From NCBI RefSeq assembly GCF_003576645.1, contig NC_044925.1:17909600-17973599 (forward strand): 64,000 nucleotides of DNA. Reading direction: 5' to 3'. Under the pieces are notes generated by a model that saw nothing but the letters and a program-made list of their open reading frames with translations, ran no database searches and was not told where the DNA came from. This stretch comes from Ipomoea triloba (taxonomy: Eukaryota > Streptophyta > Magnoliopsida > Solanales > Convolvulaceae). Below are positions 35,668 to 46,427 of the stretch, in pieces (within the stretch, counting starts at the first letter, position 1; each line of letters starts with the position of its first letter). Both the position numbers and the translations under genes were made by a program.

Positions 35668-38600
35668 ATGGCGTCCGAATCCTCTACATCAACCTCATCT
35701 TCCGACGCATATCAGAGGGAGTTGCTACACATTCGCTCTCAGATCAAACAAGTCAAGGCGGGGAGTATCCTTGACAGAAATGGCTTCATCACCAACTCCC
35801 CTAATCCAAAAATGGCGGAAAAAGTCCTGAAGAAGTTTGAGAAAGCAGGACTGATGAAATACATGACGCACGACTACGGGACCGTTCACCCCCTCGACTT
35901 CACAGAATGGTTCGCAAATGCCAAGGTCACGAAGGGTAAAATCGAAAGCCGCTTTAATGATTTTCCCATCACAACATCTGTAGGTGACCTCAGAGCGGCA
36001 TTTGATTTCGCGTCATCGGAGGAAGCAGTCAAGCATCTATCGGATTACGACTTGGACAAGCAAGCCTTCTGGGAGAAAATCCGACTAGCGACTGCACCAC
36101 CCAGAGCATCCTCTGCCCTCCGCAAGTACCACCTAAAGGAGAGGTTTGCTCTCGCTGCCGACCTAATCATGAAGTTTGTGCTCGGCAAGGTGTCCGGAAC
36201 TGACGAGGTTAGTCTAGACCTCCTCAAAATCCTCCATGCCATTTGGAACAACAACAAGCTGGACTGGGCACATATTATCTTCAACTTCCTCCAACAGCAA
36301 GTGATGCGCTCAGTCTCCAACGCCAACTTGTCGATCAGTAAAAAGGTTGGTTTCGGCTTTGTTGTGCAATTTCTCCTAAGCCTGAAGGGCTTCGAACTGA
36401 GGGAGGGAAAAGAGATTCATCGAAATACCTATATGGGTAGGACGAAATCTCTAGTCCCCAAAACTAAAGGTGTTAAGGCTGCACCTTCTCCCTCACAGCC
36501 AAAAGGAAGGGGCAAAAGGAAAGCCCAAACCGAGGAAAAGAATTCTGATGATGAACCTCTCGATGTACTGATACAAAGGGTTCATCTGCCAAAGAGGGCT
36601 AGGAAAGCCAAAACTGTTGCTGTCACCCGGGTTCAAGAGGTGGAACCGTCAGTTATACAAGTACCCTTCGAGGACAGGGCACAAGCCCAGGGGGAACCTC
36701 AGGCTACACTGGCCACTGAGGTTGAGAGAGTGCCCCCTACCAGGTCCCTGTCAAGAGATTTGTGTGTTAATGATGATATTACTGCTGAGGGTACTGGTGA
36801 CTCTGTTGGTTTATCTCGAGAGATGGCTCGAGAGGTTGAAGGTACTGGGATCAGTGATCCAGTACAAGGAGATGCAGAAGAACCATATGAGATGGTTCGA
36901 GAGACAGACTACACAGTCAGGGTGGGAAATGATCTCTTGGAGCATAGTCGAGAGATCACAGCTCAGATAGACGAAGCAATCTCTGCCACTGAAATCATCT
37001 CTGATGGGCGGGATGACTTATATGAAGAAGTTTCCACTCAGTTGGCAGTGGAAGCACCCACTCTTGATGACTTCTCCAGGGTGATCAGGTGGATCAACTG
37101 GAGAACCAGTTCTTTCACTCAATTGATGAGTCAAGCAGCTGAAATGGAGGCAGAAGAGCAGTTTGCACTCCAGTGGTTGGGCATCTCCGAGATCCCAGCT
37201 CAACAACTGATGGATCTTGCCCACGAAACACGAGTAATGAAGCTGAACAGTGAAAGAACTGATAAAGGGAAGAGCATAGCAGTTGAAGCACCAGAAGTTG
37301 AAGCTGAGCCTGAAGAAGATCCTGAAACAGAAGCACGATTTCGAGAAGATATCAGGCTCGCCACTGCCATCTCCTTGGGACAGAACGTTGAGTTCACGAG
37401 AGGGCCAGGAGAGACCTCTGGGGTTGCTCACGATGATATTGCAACAGCCGCAATCCCACTGTCCCAAGTCAGCAACTCTGCTCTGGACGAACAGGTAGAA
37501 GCTTCGAGAGGTGAATCCGAGACCTCTGAAGCACTTCAAGTGGCACCTAACACCGTTCTACTTTTGCCACCACCTGAGTCCACACCCTCGGCCACTACTG
37601 ATGAAGCACAGACAATTCGAGAGGGTGAAGTTCCGTTGCTCACACTGCCGGGTTTTCCTACTGCTCCTGAAATAATTATCATTCCAGACTCATCGGAGCA
37701 GACTGAAATGCAGTCAAATGAGCAACATGAGCAGAATGCCCCAAGTCCTGCTGGTTCGAGGAGTACTGATGATACCATCGAAGGTGGAAACCCGGAAGCA
37801 CCTGTCGACACTACGTCTCCAACCTCACCAGCAGATGACAAAGTTCCCAGCACTGGTTCGAGAGGTGATGCTGAGGGGGAACCTCTATTGGATGAAAACA
37901 GGGAAGCGTCCAATACCGAAGAACACTCTCTGGCTGACCCTATCTCCACAGTTGCTGAAGCTGAGGCTCCAGGTTCGAGAGGTGAGGAGCAAGAAGTGAT
38001 CCATCCCTCAGGTGGAAATCGGGAAGCACCTGACATGGAGCTACCTTCGAGCTCTGAACCTTGTGTCCCTGTGGATCCTCAGACGTTAAATCGAGAGGTG
38101 GACTCGCAATTGCAAGTCATGGGTGGAAATCTGGAAGCACCCAAGTCCCCTCCGACGAAAGGTACATCTCGATCCTCATCTCCTACTTCTGACTATGATC
38201 AACAGGCCGAAGAAGTCTTCATTGGCGAAGTGCGTCAATTCATGGCTGATCAATCTCAGAAGATGGCTCAGCTCGAAAGAATACTCGCTGTGGTCCGCAA
38301 TGCTGCAATGCCTGCTGCTGGCACAAGTGAATCCCAAGGCCGTCATGCCGAACTTCTCGAACAGGCGATATGGGCTGAGGATGCAGCACGGAAAGCCACT
38401 GATGAAGCCGCTGTAGCTCGAGCAGAGGCTGCAAGTGCGAGGGCTGAATTAGCCGAGATGCGAGCAGAGCTGCGAGCCTTCCAATATTCCAGTGAACTTC
38501 GACAGGATGTGATGAAGGCCATACTCGATGACCTGTCGAACCAAGTCCCTGCCCAACTTCAAGCTATTTTCGAAGGTATGTCCACCCTCCTCTCCCGTAC

Positions 38601-39147
38601 TGATGATGCCAACAAGGGGGAAAATAAAGAGAAAAAGAAGGGGGATACAACGGGCAAGAAAAGGGCAGCAAGTGAACCAGCTGGACCACCTCCAAAAATA
38701 CCAAGAATCATGAGCAAAGCAGTGGAGGATGCTAAACAGGCAGAAAACCTAAGGGTCCAGCGTACACTGGAAATGGAGAGAAGGAGAGAAGAGGACAGAG
38801 AAAGAAGAAGAAAAAGACAAGAACGACAGTCAGAAGAAGAAAGGAAGATAGATCTTCTCATGACAAACTTTAAGTTTGGGAACAGAGAAGACACTGAACA
38901 AATTCTGACTCTGGAGATATTCAAGCTTCTGAAAATCACTGGAATATCAACACACAGCAACATGTCTCCAGAAGAATGTATTGCTTGGTGGAAAGATGGA
39001 GTAATTGATGGTGAGTTCGTGGGGGAAGCCTACAGGAACTACAGGCATCTAGATGTCACAGATGAATACTTAAGCCTGGTAAATCCGAAAGACCCCATCA
39101 AGACACGAGAAGCCATTAACAAGAAAAGGAAAGGCAACAAGAAGTAA
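35668..39147 (+). CDS. Intact 1159-codon extra ORF (env-position ORF) of Copia-1
   Basis: The ATG at 35668 lies in a strong plant context (TCAATGGCG) and the frame runs uninterrupted to TAA at 39145. Its place after RNase H and before the polypurine tract is that of the env-like ORF of SIRE/Maximus copia elements. Regions: an N-terminal block (about residues 30-250, with VKAGSILD) shared with Copia-B; basic clusters near 278-284 and 308-316; a long acidic stretch; a second shared block (about 470-515) with Trp pairs and EEQFALQW; repeated N-x-E-A segments (about 708-825); an Ala/Glu coiled coil (about 895-950); and a very basic C-terminus ending KKRKGNKK. I see no signal peptide or membrane helix, so an envelope role is doubtful; the basic clusters suggest nuclear or nucleic-acid contact. 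Function is unknown. Confidence 0.88.
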   Translation: MASESSTSTSSSDAYQRELLHIRSQIKQVKAGSILDRNGFITNSPNPKMAEKVLKKFEKAGLMKYMTHDYGTVHPLDFTEWFANAKVTKGKIESRFNDFPITTSVGDLRAAFDFASSEEAVKHLSDYDLDKQAFWEKIRLATAPPRASSALRKYHLKERFALAADLIMKFVLGKVSGTDEVSLDLLKILHAIWNNNKLDWAHIIFNFLQQQVMRSVSNANLSISKKVGFGFVVQFLLSLKGFELREGKEIHRNTYMGRTKSLVPKTKGVKAAPSPSQPKGRGKRKAQTEEKNSDDEPLDVLIQRVHLPKRARKAKTVAVTRVQEVEPSVIQVPFEDRAQAQGEPQATLATEVERVPPTRSLSRDLCVNDDITAEGTGDSVGLSREMAREVEGTGISDPVQGDAEEPYEMVRETDYTVRVGNDLLEHSREITAQIDEAISATEIISDGRDDLYEEVSTQLAVEAPTLDDFSRVIRWINWRTSSFTQLMSQAAEMEAEEQFALQWLGISEIPAQQLMDLAHETRVMKLNSERTDKGKSIAVEAPEVEAEPEEDPETEARFREDIRLATAISLGQNVEFTRGPGETSGVAHDDIATAAIPLSQVSNSALDEQVEASRGESETSEALQVAPNTVLLLPPPESTPSATTDEAQTIREGEVPLLTLPGFPTAPEIIIIPDSSEQTEMQSNEQHEQNAPSPAGSRSTDDTIEGGNPEAPVDTTSPTSPADDKVPSTGSRGDAEGEPLLDENREASNTEEHSLADPISTVAEAEAPGSRGEEQEVIHPSGGNREAPDMELPSSSEPCVPVDPQTLNREVDSQLQVMGGNLEAPKSPPTKGTSRSSSPTSDYDQQAEEVFIGEVRQFMADQSQKMAQLERILAVVRNAAMPAAGTSESQGRHAELLEQAIWAEDAARKATDEAAVARAEAASARAELAEMRAELRAFQYSSELRQDVMKAILDDLSNQVPAQLQAIFEGMSTLLSRTDDANKGENKEKKKGDTTGKKRAASEPAGPPPKIPRIMSKAVEDAKQAENLRVQRTLEMERRREEDRERRRKRQERQSEEERKIDLLMTNFKFGNREDTEQILTLEIFKLLKITGISTHSNMSPEECIAWWKDGVIDGEFVGEAYRNYRHLDVTDEYLSLVNPKDPIKTREAINKKRKGNKK

Positions 39148-39430
39148 GCTCTCGTGGTCCAAACTCCATCTTATTTCAATGTATTGATACTTATGTTGTT
39201 CTTGGTCTTACTTCTTTGAATCTTTTCCACTAAACTCTGTTATGTAAACATTCCCTTAATCTTAATACATATATCTTCTGCTGGGGGTGTTGCGTGAGTT
39301 TACTTATTCATGTTTAGTAGAATTGTTGTCAAACTTACCATATGCGCTGAAAATAAAATCAATGCTTTTTCTTTTTCAAATCAGCCATATAAGTAAGTAT
39401 AAGTGTTGGCATCATCAAAAAGGGGGAAAT
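39148..39430 (+). other. 3' untranslated region and polypurine tract of Copia-1
   Basis: The stretch is T-rich, with GTTGGCATCATCAAAAAGGG leading into the polypurine tract AAAAAGGGGGAAA at 39417-39429. The LTR begins at 39431. The same block precedes the Copia-B LTR. Confidence 0.88.
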
Positions 39431-41229
39431 TGTTAGGAACATCATGTAATAGGTTTTGATGATACCAACTGTTAAGTAAGAATCCCCAAGTCTCGATACA
39501 TAGGCAAAACAATGTAAGTTCGATAAGTAAACTAAGAGCGAAAATACAACCGGGTAATTTGAGCTCAACTCGGGAAATATTTAAGCTTAAGGTAAACTTG
39601 TTTGAACAACTTAGAAGTTTTCGTGTTGTAAGCAAACAGATAGATCAGAAGCAGGCACGAGACAACTCTGGAGGAATAAGGGTCTACGAGACATCAACTA
39701 AGTCTCGAGACACAAGCCAAGTTCGAGAGGTAAGGACCTCTCGATATACCTATCGAGTTCGAGACGTAAAGAATATTCGAGAGATAGACCTCTCGATACA
39801 TGGGATTGAAACATCAAGTGGTCGAGACATCTTTTATGGTCTCGATAAACCGGCACTTCTCCAAGAGGCTGAATGTTAGTCAACATGTGCAGATAAAATA
39901 CTCTAAGTTTGGAGAAGAAGAATATCATGGAGATAAAATATTGAAGAGGTGCTGAGCGGGAGGTTTCAAAATGGACGGAAGTGGATGACACGTCAGACCT
40001 CCACCACAAACGGTCAAGAAGTGCACCAATCCTGAAGTGGTCAGATTCCCCAAACAAGGAATGATGGGAACATAAAAAGAGTAACTTTATCCAAAAGAAG
40101 CAAGTGAAGCATGAACTCAAGAAAGTGGAATATGGAATATTCACTACAAAACAAAAGGCTCAAGTTACAAGACCACTACTCCATGAAAAATGCTGAAATT
40201 GTGCAAAGACCCATGTTCGGCGTGGGAGACCAATTTCAAACGGAATAGTTTTCCCTCCAACGGAACTATTCTTCTACTCTCATATATAAGGACGTAAAGA
40301 CACAGAAGAAACAGGGGTTGTGAAAGAGGTCAAGAGGTTAACAAGAGGTGTCTGATAAAAACGTTCCAGTGCAAAGTGCTTAACTTGGAATATCATCCTG
40401 ATATTCAATACAGCGAGAGAACACATCTTAGTGTTCGAAGAGAGTTACAAAGCTAAACTGTTATACATCCAGAAGGTGACCAAAGCTGCTCTACATCGAA
40501 GTTGATTCAACGATAGCTTGTGGTCAGATTGGAGTCTGTTACATTCAACTGTGACAACCAAAAACACCTTGCTTTGGATTAAGCAAGAGAGGTGGAGTAA
40601 CCTGGCAGCTGTCCGAGTGAAAGAAACCTGAGGCTTGACGCGGGCTTGGTGATCAAAGGTCAAGTGCTCGAGAGGTGGAGTAGCTGGAAGCGGGGAGAAA
40701 GACCTTGGAGAGGCGGAGTAACCTGGGAGCTGTCTTGTGAAGATCCTGAGGCTTGACGCGGGCTTGGTGATCAAAGGTCAAGTGCTCGAGAGGTGGAGTA
40801 ACAAGAAGCGGGGCGAAAAACCTGAGGCTTGAGGCGGGCTTCGTGATCAAAGCTCAAGCGCTCGATATTGTACTAAAAAGGGAAGTTTTTAGTGCAATCC
40901 TTCCAGGGAGTTTCTGGAAGAAGAGTGGACGTAGGCGGGTTGGCCGAACCACTTAAAAATCTCTCTTGCATTTACTTACTGTTTTTTATCTCTCGCTAAC
41001 CTCTCGATTGCACTGCATATAAACGCACTTCTCGAACTAACTACTCGTGCTAACTAAAAGGGGATAACATTTCCGCTGCGCATAAAACTTTGTCTTCACT
41101 TCGTGAGGTATCGAACCTAAACATCCTAAGTTCAATACACACGAGAGGTTGGAAAGATTTGCAAAATCTTATACAAGTCTATTCACCCCCCCCCCTCTAG
41201 ACTTGTACCCCATCCCCTTGGGACCAACA
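39431..41229 (+). mobile_element. 3' LTR of Copia-1
   Basis: The 1799-bp LTR runs from TGTTAGGAAC to GGGACCAACA. It has a CATATATAAGG box near 40280. A repeated region at 40580-40862 has CCTGAGGCTTGACGCGGGCT starting at 40627 and 40745, and a variant at 40821. A C-run lies near 41186. Confidence 0.92.
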
Positions 41230-41280
41230 TAATGGTGACTTATTCAAAGACCATGAATGATAATTTCTATAATTTGTAGG

Positions 41281-42513
41281 ATGGGACGCTCAAAAGAAAT
41301 TGCAAAGAAATCGAAACATGATGTGGGAGAATCGAGTCGATCAAGGACACGACAGCACACTACAGCTCAACAGGCTATACAAGAGCCGGGATCAAGGTCA
41401 CTACGACACTTGACACCCATTCAACTTGCGACAGTAGACAACTATAAAGGAAAGCAGCTTTCTGTTGGCCGTCACTTTGAGGACAATGTTTTAAGAGAAT
41501 TTGGTTGTTTGCAAGACGTGAATATGCTCCTTGGGCACCCACAGCTCCGCTATCTGTTTCAGTAGAGAGGACCCACCTATGCGCCTGTCACCTATGAGTT
41601 CTTGGCTACCCTAGAGATTAGAAGGGAAGTCAACGATGCAAGGGAGTCTATTTCATTCACTCTTTTCGGCAACCATTACAGTATGTCTGTTAACACTTTG
41701 GGTGTTACACTCGGTTTTCATGATGCAACAAGCGTGTCCATGCCATATTTCAGAGATTTCAAAGAAGATTTTGATTCAGATGAAGTTGCTAGACGATACT
41801 GGAGAAGCATCACAAACAATGCCCCATACAACTCTTCAATCATGAAGGCAAAGCCCATCACCCGGAATGCTTTGAAGGCTATCAGATTAGCCTTTGCTAT
41901 AAATCTCTCTAGCTGAACCACGAATAGAAATAAGGTATACAAGCCGGACTTATTCTACATGTGGTGCATGGAGAATAATGTCAGTATCAACATGGGCGTT
42001 CAGGCTAGGAAATGGCTCCAGACCCAACAAAAGCCAAAGGTTCAGACTGTGTTTATTGGACCTTTTGTTACTAAACTGTGCATTGGGTTGGGCCTACTGA
42101 ACCAGTTGATGGGAGAGAGATCTGATGGTTGCTCAATTTCTTTTACCGTGGGTGAGTTCTTTTCCGCAAAACTAAGGCTTGGAGGTGATGATGCACCCGA
42201 TTTAAATGCTTCGGATGATGATGAGGACGAGGAAGAGAATGAGGGGGAGGACGCTGCACAGGAGCAAGGCCCTACTCCTATGGATTGGGCCGCGTCGCAG
42301 AATTTTCATAGGCAGCTCCATGAGGAACAAATGAACTACTGGCGTGAGCAGCACACTTGGCAGGAAGGCCATTTCACATCAATCTCTACGAGACAGGATG
42401 TTCACACCGAGGACCTCAACCGCATGAGACAAGCGGTGGAGGAAAATGATAGAAGAATTGCCGCTCTTGAAGCTCGATTCGACAGGCAATTCCATCCCTT
42501 CGGTGATGAGTGA
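41281..42513 (+). pseudogene. Athila ORF-1-type protein of Athila-A, two stops
   Basis: The ATG at 41281 begins a frame of 411 codons ending at TGA 42511, broken by TAG at 41563 and TGA at 41914. The product resembles the ATHILA ORF-1 / putative plant transposon protein family: a basic N-terminus, a middle block with YEFLATL and a GVTLGFHD-type core, a YMWCMEN segment, an acidic Asp/Glu run (about 42205-42255) and a C-terminal coiled coil. Element D has a relative (51388-52666, minus) with the same order. In Athila elements this ORF lies downstream of pol; here it follows the Gag-protease region and Copia-1. Its biochemical role is unknown and no membrane segments are evident. Confidence 0.8.
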
Positions 42514-44357
42514 TACCTTCCTCAACTATTCTTGATCCTGATTGATTGACACTTGATTCTGAGTTTCTTGACTATTGGTTACTATGGTTGCTAAGCCCCA
42601 TCTGAACATTAGGATCCCTATGCGCGGGGTTCCGACTTTTATTTCTTTTATTTCTTTTCTATGCTTTACTTTACTTTATTGCTTTATGTTATTTAATTTC
42701 CAACTACTTTACTTATCCGCATTTATATTTGAATAATTCTTCTTATTTACATGCTTTATTATTTATGTTTCTGCTTTTATATTTCTATCAGTTTATAATA
42801 ATTGAATAGTACTCCGAAAACCCTTTTTGTATGTTATGTCTCCATTTCTTATAGAGCATCTATAACGGGAACAGACCTATGCTGGAAGCTAAAGTGTGGA
42901 AAGAGGGATGCATACTTGGTTTATCCTCTTATCCCTTTTCTAATTTCAAGCCCCGTTTTGATCTTTACAGTATGGAAATATTTTATTTATAGCTTTGTGT
43001 ATGAGTATATTAGAGTTTTCCATGATTAATAGGATCGTTTGATGCATACCCTTTATCCCAGAGCAATTTCCAAAGTGTGGAAAGGGATTTTATTTGTCTA
43101 TCTTTAGAATCCCAGTTTTGTTCCTTTACCTTGTGCGTATGGAAACATCGAGGACGATGTTTACTTTAAAGTGTGGAAAGGACGCACTTCGTGCTTTACA
43201 TGCTTACATGTTTAGTTTAGAAGTTGAAGCTCTTGGGAATGATAAGCGGGTGCATTTGCAGTTTTGAAAAGAGAGTTATTATTTGTGTTATCTAGGGAGA
43301 ATTTTGACTAGATGCCCAAAAATTTTTACTCTCGAAATATCTTTGAGGAAGTTACTTTTCGCACCCATGAGAGATTTTAGAGCCAAATAAGATTATATTC
43401 TTGCCTGCTTGCATGATGTTCACCTCTTATTTACGTAGGACCTTAGTCAAGGATCTCTCGAAGTGGGAGTGTGCACTTTTTAATTTGAGAAAGATAAAAC
43501 TAGCGAGGCCCGGAATTGAACGAACCTTGGTAGGGCATGGGGCAAAAGGAGAGCCTAATGGTGAGCCTAATGAGAAAACAAAACCCTTGAACATTAAATA
43601 GAAAAAGGCATGAGGGGTTGACACGAGGAGGAGTCGAAAAGGCGAAAGGCCAATCACCAAAGAGTTTAAAATTGAGGGAAGCCAATTCGTTGGGTTGTGT
43701 CCAAACCATAGTCTTCGGTAAGCAAAAAGCTTTATCTGGAGTCGGTTGTTCACATAAAAAGATCCCAAGAATTGAGAAAATAGAGCTGAGGTGAGCCGCT
43801 TTGCTAGGATTCGAGTACCCATTGCACTGACCTTCGAAAAAACATGGATCTCCATGTGAAGTCGGGTGGCTCGATGACATTATCCTAGGAAGTGAGAAGA
43901 AAGAGGGACCGCGCTAAGCCAAAAGCGGTGAGTGGTCCATGCCCCTACCCTCATTTACATTTACGTTGGGCTTTGTTGTATAAGGACGGAAAGTTGATTA
44001 GCTAGTGCACATCGTTCTCACTAGTGAGATCGGCTAGAGGCCCTATTTAAATAAAAGGTGAACCAAAACTTTGGAAATGCATGCTTGCGTATGGTGCGAG
44101 AAGTGTGATCCTTTGTTTTATTTATTTTATCTACGAAAGGTTTTTATTTCCCGGAAATATTTCTTGAGTTGCTGGCATCTGACCAAAATCCTTTGTAGAT
44201 AACACAAATGATTTCCCCCGTTTCAACAGTCTTAGACACCCATTATTTTGACTTGCCAAAAGCTTTATTTTGCATGGGAGAGTATCTCGGAGACTTATAT
44301 GCTTAGAGAGTAAAATGTCTTGCTTGAGGACAAGCAAGAAACAAAGTGTGGAAAATT
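42514..44357 (+). other. 3' untranslated region of Athila-A with hairpin/polypurine modules
   Basis: It is the counterpart of 1-2033 without the array expansions. The AGGA-loop hairpin plus AAAGTGTGGAAA occurs at 43143-43179. The second hairpin (44318-44339) is followed by AAAGTGTGGAAAA (44343-44355) directly before the LTR at 44358. No gene is visible. Confidence 0.85.
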
Positions 44358-44663
44358 TGATAAGACTCCGAGATACCCTTATTTCAGGCACATTTTAGGG
44401 TGTTTTATCGCATCTATAGCATCCTTATTTGGTAAATTATGTGCGTAAATGCTTGAAAATTACTAACTGGTACACAGAAGCTACTTATAGTTTAAAAGAA
44501 GAAAAACAGGAGCCCCGGGAGCATATAGAACCAAAAGATGAGCTTAAAGAGCAAACCAGGCAAAAGCGGAGCCCCGGAGGACCAATCTCACACGCGTGTG
44601 AGCAAGCGTGGAAACTTTCCAGAAGCTCCCCACGCACGCTCACACGCGTGTGAGAGGCGTGGA
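44358..44663 (+). mobile_element. Start of the 3' LTR of Athila-A (first about 306 bases)
   Basis: Family-A LTR sequence follows the polypurine tract but breaks after the ACACGCGTGTGAGAGGCGTGG palindromic zone, switching to family-B sequence at TACGTAAAAAGGG (44664). Confidence 0.88.
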
Positions 44664-45209
44664 GGTACGTAAAAAGGGTCTAAAATGGAATAGAAGTGTA
44701 ATGTTTTGCCATCCGATCATAACAATGACGTGCATTTTAGCTCAGATGTGATTAAAATCTTCTAACATCAATTCTAGGAAAAGTTTTGAAGTATTTTACA
44801 GATTGGAAAGGGATTTGAGGCTAAACAAAGCAAAAGACAAACGAAATCGCAAAGCAGCATCTTCCCACGCCCACCACCACGCGTAGTGGCATGTGTGGCC
44901 GGGCCAAAGGGCCATTTCGGGAAAATTGTCCCTTTTTGTTACCTATATAAATCCCTTTTGCCCTAAACCTAGGGAGAGCTCTTTTAGAATAGTTTAGATC
45001 TGAAATTGTAGAGGGTTTTCTCCCCTCTTGGGGGAAAATTTCTTTTCTTCTAGATTAGATTAGATCCAAGGGCAAGGATGAAGATTGGAATTTCGAGAAA
45101 CAAAGTGTAAAGGAATCCCCTCTTGAGGGTAGTAACTATTCTCTCCAAATCTTAATCTAATATTTGTTTCTTTGAGATTTCATTTCTTTTTCTTGTTTCT
45201 TTAGCATGT
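44664..45209 (+). repeat. Displaced copy of the left flank of Athila-A (family-B LTR piece)
   Basis: It is nearly identical to 24064-24604, including GCATG just before a family-A LTR. Single-base differences (for example near 44701, 44802 and 44885) show it is not an assembly copy of the same molecule. Confidence 0.85.
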
Positions 45210-46422
45210 GATAAGACTCCGAGATACCCTTATTTCAGGCACATTTTAGGGTGTTTTATCGCATCTATAGCATCCTTATTTGGTAAATTATGTGCGTAAA
45301 TGCTTGAAAATTACTAACTGGTGCACAGAAGCTACTTATAGTTTAAAAGAAGAAAAACAGGAGCCCCGGGAGCATATAGAACCAAAAGATGAGCTTAAAG
45401 AGCAAACCAGGCAAAAGCGGAGCCCCGGAGGGTTGTCATTTCGGAGACTATTTAAACCCCTTTGATGAATTTTCAGAGGAGGATTTTCCAGAATTTTAGT
45501 CTTCACTTTTCTTAGTTTTTCTTTGGAGAGTTTTCTCAATTTTCCTTAGTTTTTAGATTAGACCAATCTCCATTGTAGAAGACAACAAGCTTGGATTGAA
45601 GATCCTCTTCTCTCTAGGTGATCTCTATTTCATTTCTATAATTTTAGTTATCTTGTTCCTGGATTGAATTAGCTTTTACTTTCATTTCATATCATGAGTA
45701 GCTAATTTAGTCTAGGGATTTGGATTGTGTGATTGAATATTGCTTTTGTGATGATCTTATCTCTATATCTTGGATCTATGAGTTTGTGTTGATGGATTAT
45801 CTATTCTTGTCTTTTGATTGTTGTTTTGATGAGATCTTGTTTGGATTTGGCCAATCTAGATGAGAGATTGAGCTCTTTACTCTTTCATGTCTTTGATTAG
45901 AGTTAGGATTTGAAGCTTTACACAATCAAAATTCCTATGGACTTCTTAAGAATAGTAGGATAGTGTGTAGCTTAAGTGTTTGATAAAATTCCTCTTAGAA
46001 CTTTGGATGCTTGTAGGCACTCCTAAGTCAAAGAAGCCTTAGTACACAAGGTGGAAAAAGACTAAGACAACACACTCTTGAATAGACAATATCATAGCAA
46101 TCCTAATCCATGACCTTAGACTCTCACTATGCAATATTCATGAACACTATCCAATCCCTACCCTTTTTTTTACATATTCCCAAAATCACTTTTACTTTAC
46201 TACTCTTTTGCACTCTAACCAACCAATGAACTACACTCTCACTTGCAACTCCACCCTTCACCACTCTCAAATCCTATGCATGACTCCATCTAGTAAACTC
46301 CCGAATGTTTGACATACCTCCACGTCCCTCCTTCGAGACCGACACTCGGGGAGTCACAGACTTTCCGTTTTATCATACAAATATCTTTTAACACTCCAAC
46401 CCTACACAGAACCGCAATGTCA
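45210..46422 (+). mobile_element. Family-A LTR ending the Athila-A insertion
   Basis: A full-span LTR runs from TGATAAGACTCC to GCAATGTCA, preceded and followed by GCATG (45205-45209 and 46423-46427). It lacks about 110 bases holding the ACACGCGTGT palindromes: GGAGCCCCGGAGG at 45431 joins directly to GTTGTCATTTCGG. A TATTTAAA box lies at 45449-45456. Confidence 0.88.
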
Positions 46423-46427
46423 GCATG

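Larger units (their letters stand above)
31850..41229 (+). mobile_element. Copia-1: SIRE/Maximus-type element with large extra ORF, inserted in Athila-A
   Basis: It starts TGTTAGGAAC, ends GGGACCAACA, and is flanked by TAATG at 31845-31849 and 41230-41234. Order: 5' LTR (cut at N 33130), RT C-terminus plus RNase H, a small ORF, a 1159-codon ORF, polypurine tract, 3' LTR. Gag, protease, integrase and most of RT are missing at the N, probably an assembly gap rather than a deletion. The two LTRs differ at many sites by eye (for example 31990-32080 against 39583-39665), so the insertion is not recent. Confidence 0.9.

Noticed and set aside
37018..38036. Long minus-strand ORFs opposite the Copia-1 extra ORF
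   Set aside because: They are shadows of the plus-strand frame with no motifs of their own.
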